A stretch of 64,000 nt of DNA from Dyadobacter fanqingshengii (GTDB lineage Bacteria; Bacteroidota; Bacteroidia; Cytophagales; Spirosomataceae): positions 4,588,001 to 4,652,000 of the forward strand of contig NZ_CP098806.1 of NCBI RefSeq assembly GCF_023822005.2. The letters are read 5' to 3'. The position numbers were made by a program, and so were the translations under genes. The notes under the pieces are model-generated. The model did no database searches. It saw nothing but the letters and a program-made list of their open reading frames with translations, and was not told the origin of the DNA. Positions 9,485 through 17,836 of this stretch are shown here, piece after piece (within the stretch, counting starts at the first letter, position 1; each line of letters begins with the position of its first letter).

Positions 9485-10882
9485 ATGTATCCCATAATAT
9501 TGTTGTCTGTTCTTGGCGTCGTAACCCTGTTTCTGGGTTTTTCGAAATCAAAGAATATTTTGCTTCCTGCCGTGTTATTCTTCCTCGTTCTTGCCATAGC
9601 CAGCAATTTCGTGGAATGGAACAAAGGCCCATTGCTCTATTTCTATGACATGCTTCGCGTTGATAATCTGACACTTGCGTTTAATGGCATTGTGTTGCTT
9701 TCGGCATTTATGATCGTGGCGATTTCAGGGGGTTTTCAGGACAACCCGGATTCTGAGCCGGCGGAATATTATGGATTGATGCTCTTTTCACTTGTAGGAG
9801 CATTAATGATGATTGGTTTCGAGCACATGATCATGCTTTTTATCGGCATCGAAATTTTGTCCGTTGCCATGTACATATTGACCGGAAGCAACAAGCGCAA
9901 TCTTCGTTCCAATGAAGCGGCGCTGAAATATTTCCTGATGGGCGCTTTCGCAACAGGCTTTATCCTTTTCGGCATCACGTTGATTTACGGCGCGACCGGT
10001 TCGTTCAAATTAAGCCATATTCACGGCTTCGCTTCCAATATTCAGGCAGGAACGCAGCCCTACCTGATGTATGCGGGATTATTGCTGTTGCTGATCGGCA
10101 TGCTGTTCAAAGTTTCCGCCGCACCATTCCATTTCTGGACGCCCGATGTTTATGAAGGCGCGCCCACGATCTTTACAACATTTATGTCAACCATCGTTAA
10201 AACGGCAGGCTTTGCTGCACTTTTCCGCTTGTTGAACACCTCATTCAGTGAAATTTACGGCTTCTGGTGGATCGTTATCGCCGCCATTGCAGTCCTTACA
10301 TTACTTGTCGGGAACATAGGTGCTACGAGCCAGAACAGCTTTAAAAGAATGCTGGCCTATTCCGGTATATCACATGCAGGTTATATGCTAATCGCTTTAA
10401 CCGCATTGACCAAACCTTCACAAAGCGCTATCGTATTCTATTCACTTGCTTACTCGCTGTCTACAATCTGTGCGTTCGGTGTGTTAATGTTGGTTTCAAA
10501 AGAAAAAACTTTTGAGGGGCAGCCTAACGAGCGTTACGAAGCCTTTAATGGTTTGGCGAAGCAAAATCCTATGCTTGCCTTCGTGCTAGCGGTTTCCATG
10601 TTGTCATTGGCAGGAATTCCCTTAACGGCAGGTTTCTGGGGCAAATTCTTCATCTTCACCAGTGCCGCAGAAAGAGGGATTATCTGGATCACGGTGATTG
10701 CTGTTTTGATGTCCGCTGTCGGTATTTATTACTATTTCCGGGTTATCATTTCGTCGTATTTGAAAGAAGGTGATTTGATCAAAATCCGTGTAGCGCCATT
10801 TTATCAGGTGATTTTATTGCTTGCAACCTTTTTGACGATTCTCTTCGGACTGGCTCCGGGCGTGTTTGAGGGTCTGATATAA
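9485..10882 (+). CDS. nuoN: NADH-quinone oxidoreductase subunit N
   Basis: The 465-residue product is the antiporter-like complex I subunit nearest the peripheral arm among NuoL/M/N. It is polytopic and shows MLFIGIEILSVAMYIL with the conserved Glu, LLIGMLFKVSAAPFHFWTPDVYEGAPT with the central Lys, and NSFKRMLAYSGISHAGYMLIA. The APFHFWTPDVYEGAP form distinguishes NuoN from NuoM. It ends the nuo run and converges on a secreted hydrolase gene with 16 bases between stops. Nothing in the sequence suggests truncation or frameshift. Confidence 0.95.
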   Translation: MYPIILLSVLGVVTLFLGFSKSKNILLPAVLFFLVLAIASNFVEWNKGPLLYFYDMLRVDNLTLAFNGIVLLSAFMIVAISGGFQDNPDSEPAEYYGLMLFSLVGALMMIGFEHMIMLFIGIEILSVAMYILTGSNKRNLRSNEAALKYFLMGAFATGFILFGITLIYGATGSFKLSHIHGFASNIQAGTQPYLMYAGLLLLLIGMLFKVSAAPFHFWTPDVYEGAPTIFTTFMSTIVKTAGFAALFRLLNTSFSEIYGFWWIVIAAIAVLTLLVGNIGATSQNSFKRMLAYSGISHAGYMLIALTALTKPSQSAIVFYSLAYSLSTICAFGVLMLVSKEKTFEGQPNERYEAFNGLAKQNPMLAFVLAVSMLSLAGIPLTAGFWGKFFIFTSAAERGIIWITVIAVLMSAVGIYYYFRVIISSYLKEGDLIKIRVAPFYQVILLLATFLTILFGLAPGVFEGLI

Positions 10883-10898
10883 ACTCCAATAAATAATT

Positions 10899-11816
10899 TT
10901 AGGGCAAAAACCGGTTGGTTTTCATCCAGAGCAAGCACCGGCCAAACCACTCGTTAAGGTCTGGCGTCTTGGGATAGCCGTGCTCTCCTTTTGAATAAAT
11001 GTGCATATCCGCCGCCACGCCATTGGCATGGAGCGCCTCATAAAACTTGATGCTGTTGGAAACAGGCACAACCGTGTCATCGCCCGCGTGCGTCAAATAC
11101 GTCGGCGGAGTTGTTTTTTTAACCTGCAATTCGTTCGAAAAATATATCACTTTCTCAGCCGTTGGCGATGCGCCCAGTAAGTTGCTGCTGGAACCTTTAT
11201 GGCCAATTTTGTCCAGTAGACTAATCACCGGATAAACCAGAATCATAAAATCGGGGCGCAGGCTGGTTTTTTCAGGATTGGAAATAAATGTGCTGTCATA
11301 ATGTGTCCCGGCCGTCGCTGCGAGGTGTCCGCCTGCCGAGAAGCCGATAATACCGATTTTGGCCGGATCTATTTTCCATTCTTTCGCCCGTTCCCGCACC
11401 GTTTTAATGGCTTGCTGCGCATCCTGCAATGGCCCTATGGATTTATCTGTCATGATTTTTTCATGCGGCAGCCTGTATTTCAGGATAATAGCTGCAATGC
11501 CGGATTTGTTTAATTCCTCAGCAATCCTGTATCCTTCCCATTCCATCACCAGAACTCCATAACCGCCCCCGGGACATACAATGACCGCAGCGCCATTTGC
11601 ATTTGCTGCGGGTGGCAAAAAGACTGTTAATGTTGGTTTAGAGACTTTTCGAATTACCTGGTCTTTGTTGGTTTCTTCATCCGGCCCGTTGATCGCATTT
11701 GGAATTTTGTCGGGATAAAGCGGCATGACTGTTTGAGCAGCGGCTGGGAAAATGCAGCAGACCAACAACAAAATCCTGATTCCAAACATTGTGAAAAATG
11801 CTTCCGGACGCATCAT
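10899..11816 (-). CDS. Secreted alpha/beta hydrolase, BD-FAE / acetyl-xylan esterase-like
   Basis: This 305-residue protein begins with a signal peptide (hydrophobic stretch ILLLVCCIFPAAAQ, probable cleavage after the AAAQ). An internal Met at residue 10 is an equally good start for that peptide. The hydrolase core shows VIVCPGGGY (oxyanion-hole loop), the nucleophile elbow GFSAGGHLA, an Asp in HAGDDTVVPV and a His in KGEHGYP. This catalytic set resembles the esterase/lipase group that removes acetyl or similar esters from plant polysaccharides. The substrate cannot be read from the sequence. No glycoside hydrolase gene is adjacent. It is transcribed towards nuoN and away from the cytoplasmic hydrolase at 12179. 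Confidence 0.82.
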   Translation of the reverse strand: MMRPEAFFTMFGIRILLLVCCIFPAAAQTVMPLYPDKIPNAINGPDEETNKDQVIRKVSKPTLTVFLPPAANANGAAVIVCPGGGYGVLVMEWEGYRIAEELNKSGIAAIILKYRLPHEKIMTDKSIGPLQDAQQAIKTVRERAKEWKIDPAKIGIIGFSAGGHLAATAGTHYDSTFISNPEKTSLRPDFMILVYPVISLLDKIGHKGSSSNLLGASPTAEKVIYFSNELQVKKTTPPTYLTHAGDDTVVPVSNSIKFYEALHANGVAADMHIYSKGEHGYPKTPDLNEWFGRCLLWMKTNRFLP

Positions 11817-12178
11817 ATTATTAATTTGTGTTTTAATTTTTTTCTAATCGGTATAACTGCAAAATGTAACTAAATTTCGGTTACACTTGCCTTTACCCAA
11901 ATGAAGCAATAAAAATCACTCTTTTACCTGTAACCGGAAGGTCACCTCCCTAGCGGACACTTCTGCACCGATATAAAACCAAATTGCACCATTCTATGTT
12001 ATGTTTCAAGTTTTGACATTATTAATATAATATTTACAAGAAAATAGAATTTGCTTTGTTACTTTATGTCTGTTACCAATAAAAAAATTTAACTAGTTTT
12101 GTAGCTTATGGAAATCATGCACTAGTTTCTTTGATGTGTTATAAATGAGCCATACCATTATCAATCCACAATAACAGA
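11817..12178. other. AT-rich divergent intergenic region between two hydrolase genes
   Basis: No coding potential is evident in these 362 bases. A perfect -7 element TAGTTTTG lies at 12094-12101 on the plus strand, 78 bases before the 12179 gene, but with only a weak TGT in the -33 position. The octamer ACTAGTTT occurs twice, at 12092-12099 and 12121-12128. TGTAAC at 11865-11870 and GTTACA at 11880-11885 form a short inverted repeat upstream of the minus-strand gene. No clear minus-strand promoter was found. Confidence 0.4.
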
Positions 12179-12952
12179 ATGAAATATCCAGTACATGCAG
12201 AGGGCAGGTTTCAGTTTATCGACGAGGGAAAAGGCGAAACATTACTGCTTTTGCATGGCCTTTTCGGTGCGCTGAGCAACTGGGATGGCATCATTGATCA
12301 TTTCTCCAGTCGCTTTCGGGTCATTATTCCTTTACTTCCTATTTATGAATTGCCTCCGCGTGAGGCCGGACTGGAAGCGCTTTTGGCATTTTTGGAAGAT
12401 TTTGTCTCTTTTAAAAACCTGACGAATGTAACCGTAATCGGCAACTCTCTGGGCGGACACATTGGATTATTATATACTTTAAAGAACCAGGAAAACGTTC
12501 ATAAGCTGGTTTTGACAGGAAGCTCCGGCCTATTTGAAAATTCAATGGGTGGCTCTTTCCCGAAACGCGGTAGTTACGATTACATCAGGGAGCGCGTTGC
12601 TTACACATTCTACGATCCGAAAGTTGCCACCAAAGATCTGATCGATGAAGTTTTTGAAACAACGTCCAGCATTCCGAAATGTATGAGCATTGTAGGCATT
12701 GCGAAATCGGCACAGCGCCATAATCTTGCCAAAGACCTGCATGAAATCAATGTGCCGACGTTATTGGTTTGGGGTTTGAATGATACGATTACGCCGCCGC
12801 ATGTTGGTTATGAATTCAACAGGCTGATCGCTGGTTCGGAGTTGCATTTCATCGATAAGTGCTGTCACGCGCCCATGATGGAACAACCTGACGAATTTAA
12901 TGTTATACTGGAAAGCTTTTTGGAAAAACACGTTTCTGTGCCCGTTGTCTGA
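12179..12952 (+). CDS. Alpha/beta hydrolase
   Basis: The 257-residue protein has the classic alpha/beta hydrolase order and no signal peptide, so it acts in the cytoplasm. LLLLHGLFGALSNW supplies the oxyanion hole, GNSLGGH the nucleophile Ser, LLVWGLNDTITPP the acidic residue, and CCHAPMMEQPDEF the His. It resembles the broad carboxylesterase / hydroxy-dienoate hydrolase class, and the true substrate is unknown. It precedes a CBS-domain protein and NAD kinase on the same strand, with an 83-base gap that carries its own promoter candidate, so it may not share a transcript with them. Confidence 0.85.
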   Translation: MKYPVHAEGRFQFIDEGKGETLLLLHGLFGALSNWDGIIDHFSSRFRVIIPLLPIYELPPREAGLEALLAFLEDFVSFKNLTNVTVIGNSLGGHIGLLYTLKNQENVHKLVLTGSSGLFENSMGGSFPKRGSYDYIRERVAYTFYDPKVATKDLIDEVFETTSSIPKCMSIVGIAKSAQRHNLAKDLHEINVPTLLVWGLNDTITPPHVGYEFNRLIAGSELHFIDKCCHAPMMEQPDEFNVILESFLEKHVSVPVV

Positions 12953-12971
12953 GGGTTTTTAGCGGGATTTC

Positions 12972-13005
12972 TTTTGGTACGAAAGTTGTTACATATATAG
13001 TTTTT
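12972..13005 (+). promoter_or_regulatory. Candidate promoter of the CBS-domain gene
   Basis: TTTTG at 12972-12976 is followed after 21 bases by TAGTTTTT at 12998-13005, a 7-of-8 match to TAnnTTTG. A start near 13012 would leave a 24-base leader before the ATG at 13036. Confidence 0.4.
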
Positions 13006-13035
13006 TTATAGCTTCGAAAAATGACGGACTGAAAT

Positions 13036-13707
13036 ATGCTTGCTGCTACCCTGATTAATCCAATGATTCCTGTTCTGAAACTGACCGATTCGGTGAGTAC
13101 AGCATTGGACTGGATGGATGAATTCAGTGTAAAACAGCTCATAGTTGCAGATTCGGGCATTTATCAGGGCATCGTATCCGAAGATATCCTTTTTGATATA
13201 ACTGATAATACGGATCCGCTTGCGAAGATCATTATCCAGCACAAAGACATTTTCGCTGCCGAAGACCAGCATCCTTACGAGCTTTTGCGGCTTGTCAATC
13301 AGTTCGGCTTGCAGATCATCCCCGTTTTGCATGAGGACCGGAGTTTTGCAGGAAGCATTTTGGTCAATGACCTGATCGAACATTTTGTAAATGAACTGGG
13401 TGTTCAGGAAAAAGGAGCGGTTATTGTGCTTAAAATAGCCGAACGAAGCTATTCACTTTCCGAGATCAGCCGCTTGATCGAATCTAACGGAACGAAGGTT
13501 CTGAGCAGCTATTATTCATCCGGAGAAAGTTATAATCCGCTGAATGAAGCCCGGCTTACCTTAAAACTCAACCGGACGCACATTACGCCCATCATTGCTA
13601 CACTCGAGCGTTTCGGTTACGAGATTGAGGAAGCACACGCCAACGATCCCATCGAAAGTGTTGATCAGGAGCGTTTGGATATGCTTTTGAGATATCTTGC
13701 CACCTGA
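13036..13707 (+). CDS. CBS-domain protein with ACT-like C-terminus
   Basis: This 223-residue soluble protein has two CBS motifs in about residues 1-120 (MIPVLKLTDSVSTALDWM, then PYELLRLVNQFGLQIIPVL). The C-terminal half (EKGAVIVLKIAERSYSLSEISRLIE) looks like an ACT-type small-molecule module. CBS pairs usually bind adenosine nucleotides and regulate a partner. No catalytic domain is present, so it is probably a regulatory or sensor protein. It sits just before nadK on the same strand, a neighbourhood I recall as common in Bacteroidota, which suggests but does not prove a link to NAD(P) or adenylate status. Confidence 0.78.
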   Translation: MLAATLINPMIPVLKLTDSVSTALDWMDEFSVKQLIVADSGIYQGIVSEDILFDITDNTDPLAKIIIQHKDIFAAEDQHPYELLRLVNQFGLQIIPVLHEDRSFAGSILVNDLIEHFVNELGVQEKGAVIVLKIAERSYSLSEISRLIESNGTKVLSSYYSSGESYNPLNEARLTLKLNRTHITPIIATLERFGYEIEEAHANDPIESVDQERLDMLLRYLAT

Positions 13708-13735
13708 TTTCTTCACATTACTTCTTGCGCCGCTG

Positions 13736-13766
13736 TTTTGAATCGGCATATTTGCGCGTATCTTTC
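13736..13766 (+). promoter_or_regulatory. Candidate promoter of nadK
   Basis: TTTTG at 13736-13740 and TATCTTTC at 13759-13766 are separated by 18 bases. The -7 element matches TAnnTTTG in 7 of 8 positions. The predicted start is about 25 bases before the nadK ATG. Confidence 0.38.
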
Positions 13767-13797
13767 GGAAGAAACAAGATGATCTACTTTTTCTTCC

Positions 13798-14673
13798 ATG
13801 AAAATAGCAATTCACGGACGCAACTTTAATGAGTCCGCCCGCCCGTTCATTGAAAATATGTTCAATGAGCTGTCTCGCCGGAAAGTTGAAGTCCAGCTCT
13901 CCAAACCCTTTCGGACTTTTCTGGATCAGAACGGGATCGCACACTACTCCGAGCTTGTTTACGAAAAACCTGAACAACTATTTGATGCACGCCTGATCGT
14001 GAGCATGGGTGGGGACGGAACATTGCTCGAAACCATTTCCCACGTAGGAAAAAGACAGATCCCGGCCATAGGGATCAATGTAGGGCGGCTTGGCTTCCTG
14101 GCCACTGTTCCGCCAGAACGGATCACCGACATGATTCAGGCGCTTGAAAACAGCCAATACAGGATCGACGAAAGGACGCTTGTTGAAATAGAATCTAACA
14201 TTGATTTATTCGATGGCAAAAATTTCGGTTTAAATGATTTTACAATCACGAAAACCGACACTTCGTCCATGATTACGGTTCACACTTATCTTAATGATGA
14301 GTTCCTGAACTCCTATTGGGCCGACGGTCTGATTATTTCCACACCAACCGGCTCAACCGGCTATTCGCTCAGCTGTGGTGGCCCGGTGCTGGTTCCCCAT
14401 TCTCAAAACTTCATTATTACGCCTATAAGCCCGCATAATTTGAATGTGAGACCGTTGGTTGTAGAAGATACGGCGGTCATCCGGCTTGAAGTAAAGAGCC
14501 GTAGCAACAATTTCCTGGTGTCACTGGATGCAAGGTCAAGAGTTGTTGATGAGAACACTTTGCTGACCGTTAGAAAAGCCAACTTCATCGCACGATTAAT
14601 AAAAATGCATGATGACAGCTTCTTGAATACATTGCGGAGCAAATTATCCTGGGGACTGGATATGCGGAATTAA
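13798..14673 (+). CDS. nadK: NAD kinase
   Basis: The 291-residue cytoplasmic enzyme phosphorylates NAD to NADP. The diagnostic GGDGT motif appears in SMGGDGTLLETI, followed by GINVGRLGFLA. The NAD-binding NDFTITKTDTSSMI segment and the Gly-rich STPTGSTGYSLSCGGP loop are intact. Length is normal for bacterial NadK. It follows the CBS protein and precedes a dipeptide epimerase gene after only 11 bases, so nadK and the epimerase are probably co-transcribed. Confidence 0.96.
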   Translation: MKIAIHGRNFNESARPFIENMFNELSRRKVEVQLSKPFRTFLDQNGIAHYSELVYEKPEQLFDARLIVSMGGDGTLLETISHVGKRQIPAIGINVGRLGFLATVPPERITDMIQALENSQYRIDERTLVEIESNIDLFDGKNFGLNDFTITKTDTSSMITVHTYLNDEFLNSYWADGLIISTPTGSTGYSLSCGGPVLVPHSQNFIITPISPHNLNVRPLVVEDTAVIRLEVKSRSNNFLVSLDARSRVVDENTLLTVRKANFIARLIKMHDDSFLNTLRSKLSWGLDMRN

Positions 14674-14684
14674 CACAATCACGG

Positions 14685-15698
14685 ATGCAACTTCTCTTTC
14701 ACCCATTTGACCTGCAACTCAGGCACACATTCACCATTGCACACGACTCACGCGACATTCAGCCTACATTGATTGTGGAGCTGCGTGATAGCGAATTGAG
14801 CGGGCTAGGCGAAGCAACAAGCAACCCCTATTATGGCATTACGATTGAAAATATGATCGAATCGCTGGGAACAGCAAAAGCGATCATTGAAAGCGGAGCC
14901 TATAACAGCGCTGAGGAACTCTGGAATCTTGTACGTCCTGCACTCAAATCGAATTCATTTGCGCAATGCGCATTGGATGAAGCCGCTCACGATTTCTTTG
15001 CCAAGAAGAAAAATCAACGACTATATGATAGTTGGGGATTACATATTGATAACCTTCCACTCACGAACTTCACAATTGGCATCGATACGATTGAGAAAAT
15101 GGTGTCTAAAATGAAAGAGCTTCCCTGGCCGATTTATAAGATCAAATTAGGAACCAACGAAGACCTTCGTATAGTTGAAGAATTGCGCAAAAATACAAAT
15201 GCCTTGTTTCGGGTTGATGCAAATTGTGCATGGACCGCCGAACAGACCGTTGCATTTGCACCCGAATTGAAAAAACTGGGTGTCGAATTTATCGAGCAAC
15301 CACTGGCTGCTGATGACATCGACGGAATGAAAAAAGTATTTGCGGAAAGCGTGCTTCCCGTCCTTGCCGATGAAAGCTGCATTGTCGAGAGCGATGTGAA
15401 ATCCTGCGAGGGTCTCTTCCACGGCATCAATATAAAGCTCACCAAATGTGGCGGCCCTACCGCGGCAAAACGCATGATTACCGAGGCTAAAAGCCTGGGA
15501 ATGAAAACAATGATAGGTTGCATGACGGAGTCGAGCGTCGGCATTTCATCCATTGCGCATTTCCTGCCTTTACTCGATTATGTTGATATGGATGGGTCTT
15601 TATTAATCAGCAATGATCCTGCTTCCGGCGTTACCTTTGATTACGGACGCATTATTTTCCCAGACCGCAATGGCTCGGGCGCAATGCTAAAAGCTTAA
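14685..15698 (+). CDS. L-Ala-D/L-Glu-type dipeptide epimerase (enolase superfamily)
   Basis: The 337-residue protein belongs to the muconate-lactonising subgroup of the enolase superfamily. Catalytic and metal residues are visible: the KIKLG pair of lysines, the metal ligands in RVDANCAWT, EFIEQPL and LADESC, the opposite-face Lys in NIKLTKCGG, and the C-terminal DMDGS with its specificity Asp. These last features are typical of dipeptide epimerases such as E. coli YcjG and B. subtilis YkfB, which act on murein-derived L-Ala-D-Glu. The exact dipeptide cannot be set from sequence. The next gene, a PLP enzyme, begins 22 bases later, so the two probably work or are expressed together. Confidence 0.88.
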   Translation: MQLLFHPFDLQLRHTFTIAHDSRDIQPTLIVELRDSELSGLGEATSNPYYGITIENMIESLGTAKAIIESGAYNSAEELWNLVRPALKSNSFAQCALDEAAHDFFAKKKNQRLYDSWGLHIDNLPLTNFTIGIDTIEKMVSKMKELPWPIYKIKLGTNEDLRIVEELRKNTNALFRVDANCAWTAEQTVAFAPELKKLGVEFIEQPLAADDIDGMKKVFAESVLPVLADESCIVESDVKSCEGLFHGINIKLTKCGGPTAAKRMITEAKSLGMKTMIGCMTESSVGISSIAHFLPLLDYVDMDGSLLISNDPASGVTFDYGRIIFPDRNGSGAMLKA

Positions 15699-15720
15699 AT
15701 GTTGATCCCCCTGATTTTAA

Positions 15721-16815
15721 GTGAAAACTTTTCAAACCGATAAACTTCCAGGACGGACTGTACACACTGTTGATGGTGATGAATATCTCTGGTTCAGTGG
15801 AACAGATTACCTGGGCATGGGGCACGACGAAATCTTTCGTAGCTTCCTGGATGAAGGTATTGACCATTATGGATTGCACTTCGGAAGCTCACGTAATAAC
15901 ACGCTCCGCCTCGGGATTTATGAAGAAACGGAAACGATGTTGGCAAAATGGATTGGCTCAAAATCTGCATTGCTCGTTTCATCCGGAGTTTGGGCGGGGC
16001 AATGTGTGATGAAATTCATCGATTATGTGGTCTTTACATCGGCCGCTTCGCGATCCATTCAAAATCATTATGCACCCAAAGTGCATCCCGCATTATGGGG
16101 AAACGAACGTAAATTATGTTACGATCCCTGGTCGCACTGGGCGCAAGCCGTCGTTCAGGAAATCAGCGAAAGCCCGAAGGATACTGCTCATATTATTTGC
16201 ACAGACGCCATTGGCTCTCCTATTGTTGAAGCATTCGATTTTTCTATATTTTCCAAGTTGCCTTCCCGGAAAAATATCTGGATTGTTGTGGACGAGTCGC
16301 ACACATTAGGCGTGTATGGAAAGTCGGCAAACGGACTATATAAATCCATTGCAGCGCTTGGAAAATTCAATGTGATTATGGTGTCCTCGCTGAACAAAGC
16401 GCTGGGCATCCCCGCCGGTGTTATTGCCTGCAATAGTCAAACAGCCGATATGATTCGAAAGTCTGCCTGGTTCTCAGGAGCATCTCCCAGCGCCCCGGCC
16501 TACGCCTATGCGCTCAAAAAGCTTTTGGAAGTGAACCATTATAAGGCAAAAAGTGCATTGCTCGCCTCAAATATTGCTTATTTCGCCAAATGCTTAAAGT
16601 CTTCTGACCTATTTCAAAGCGTCCCTGGCCATCCTGTTTTCTGCTCCGAAGGCTCTGCATTGTTTGAAACATTACTGTCAAATGGCATCATGGCCTCGTG
16701 TTTTTCCTATCCAAGCGTCGATGACGCCCCGGTCACCAGAATCGCCGTTAGCACGCTTCACCAAAAAGAAGACCTCGACCGATTGGCCGAGGTCTGTAAT
16801 CAATTTATTTGCTGA
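15721..16815 (+). CDS. AOS-family PLP-dependent enzyme (KAPA synthase / KBL-like)
   Basis: This 364-residue fold-type I PLP enzyme resembles the alpha-oxoamine synthases. It shows the N-terminal WFSGTDYLGM block, GSSRNNTLRLGIYEE, the cofactor-contact segment DESHTLGVYG with Asp191 and His194, and the Schiff-base Lys226 in SSLNKALGIPAG. It starts with GTG directly after an in-frame TAA, so no upstream start is possible. Family members condense an amino acid with an acyl-CoA or acyl-ACP, for example BioF and Kbl. No bio genes are near, and the C-terminal part is shorter than BioF, so the reaction is open. Pairing with the dipeptide epimerase is the main clue. Confidence 0.8.
   Translation: MKTFQTDKLPGRTVHTVDGDEYLWFSGTDYLGMGHDEIFRSFLDEGIDHYGLHFGSSRNNTLRLGIYEETETMLAKWIGSKSALLVSSGVWAGQCVMKFIDYVVFTSAASRSIQNHYAPKVHPALWGNERKLCYDPWSHWAQAVVQEISESPKDTAHIICTDAIGSPIVEAFDFSIFSKLPSRKNIWIVVDESHTLGVYGKSANGLYKSIAALGKFNVIMVSSLNKALGIPAGVIACNSQTADMIRKSAWFSGASPSAPAYAYALKKLLEVNHYKAKSALLASNIAYFAKCLKSSDLFQSVPGHPVFCSEGSALFETLLSNGIMASCFSYPSVDDAPVTRIAVSTLHQKEDLDRLAEVCNQFIC
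16770..16795 (+). terminator. Hairpin overlapping the 3' end of the PLP-enzyme gene
   Basis: AGACCTCG and CGAGGTCT form an 8-bp stem around a 10-base loop, ending about 20 bases before the stop. AT-rich sequence follows into the convergent tatC gene. There is no clear T-run, so it is a candidate terminator only. Confidence 0.35.
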
Positions 16816-16823
16816 TTAAACTA

Positions 16824-17699
16824 TTAAATATCTGAGCCGCCCGAAGAATTAGCCAACGCTTTTTCCTCCGCAATCTTCTCTCTTTCCACTTTCCCTGCAA
16901 CCAGGATACTCAATTCATAAAGCAGGAACAAAGGAATAGCGACGATAACCTGGCTGTAAATGTCCGGCGAAGGCGTAATTACCGCGGCTACGATCAGGAT
17001 GACAATCATGGCGTGTTTCCTGTATTCCCGCATAAATGCAGGCGTCAGGACTCCTACTTTCGCAAGCACATAAACCACAATAGGAAGCTGAAATGCGATT
17101 CCACAGGCCAGTGTCAATGTTGCAACCAATGAAATATAGGAAGACAAACTGAATTCATTAATAATGGATGGATCCAGCGTAAAATTGGCTAAAAAGTTGA
17201 TTGCCAACGGAGTTACAATGTAGTAACCAAAGAAAACGCCGGAGAAGAAAAGGAATGTCACATAAAAAACCGCTCCCCTGGCCGATTTCCGCTCCGATGG
17301 CTTCAAGCCAGGCTTAATAAATCGCCAAACTTCCCAGAATGCATAAGGAAACGCAAATACCAAACCCGCGATAACGGAAGACGTCATACTCATGGTAAAC
17401 TGGTCACCCACCCCGATCGCCTGCAACTTGAAGTTCAACGCTTTGATACACAAATCATCATACTGGACTTTATCTGCAAGTTGACATAACATCCGGTAAG
17501 TCCAGAAATCGGGCTGTGAAGGCGCTATGATCACATAATGATAAATTTCTTTAATGTAAACAAAAGCCAGAATTGCAAAAACAAGAATAGATCCACCTGC
17601 CCGAATCACATGCCATCTTAATTCTTCCAGATGCCCTATAAACGACATCTCTTTGCCAACTTCTTCTTCTTCGCTTTCTAATTCCTGGTCTAAGGGCAT
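16824..17699 (-). CDS. tatC: Sec-independent protein translocase subunit TatC
   Basis: The 291-residue inner-membrane protein is the signal-recognition core of the twin-arginine export system. It shows the N-terminal cytoplasmic signature FIGHLEELRWHVIRAG, the periplasmic-loop region ahead of FAFPYAFWEVWRFIKPGLKPSERK, and the late segment HAMIVILIVAAVITPSPDIYSQ. About six membrane helices are predicted. An insertion of roughly 40 residues lies between helices 1 and 2 (near LADKVQYDDLCIKALNFKLQA), as often seen in Bacteroidota TatC. No tatA or tatB gene is adjacent, so partners are encoded elsewhere. It lies downstream of pdhA on the same strand but behind a strong terminator. Confidence 0.95.
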   Translation of the reverse strand: MPLDQELESEEEEVGKEMSFIGHLEELRWHVIRAGGSILVFAILAFVYIKEIYHYVIIAPSQPDFWTYRMLCQLADKVQYDDLCIKALNFKLQAIGVGDQFTMSMTSSVIAGLVFAFPYAFWEVWRFIKPGLKPSERKSARGAVFYVTFLFFSGVFFGYYIVTPLAINFLANFTLDPSIINEFSLSSYISLVATLTLACGIAFQLPIVVYVLAKVGVLTPAFMREYRKHAMIVILIVAAVITPSPDIYSQVIVAIPLFLLYELSILVAGKVEREKIAEEKALANSSGGSDI

Positions 17700-17782
17700 A
17701 TTCTTATATTATTACTAAAATTCTATTTACGTAAAAAAGCAAAAACAAGATTGGTTTGAGATTCTAAAAGCCGAATTTACTT

Positions 17783-17818
17783 AAAAAACCCGTCGAAATA
17801 ATCCGGCGGGTTTTTTTT
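17783..17818 (-). terminator. Intrinsic terminator after pdhA
   Basis: AAAACCCG at 17785-17792 and CGGGTTTT at 17807-17814 form a GC-rich stem with T-runs on both sides, so it can act in both directions. It lies 19 bases beyond the pdhA stop and separates pdhA from tatC. Confidence 0.75.
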
Positions 17819-17836
17819 AAACTGCTTTATGACTGA

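Noticed and set aside
15699..15701. ATG overlapping the epimerase stop as the start of the PLP enzyme
   Set aside because: It is out of frame, and an in-frame TAA lies immediately before the GTG at 15721.
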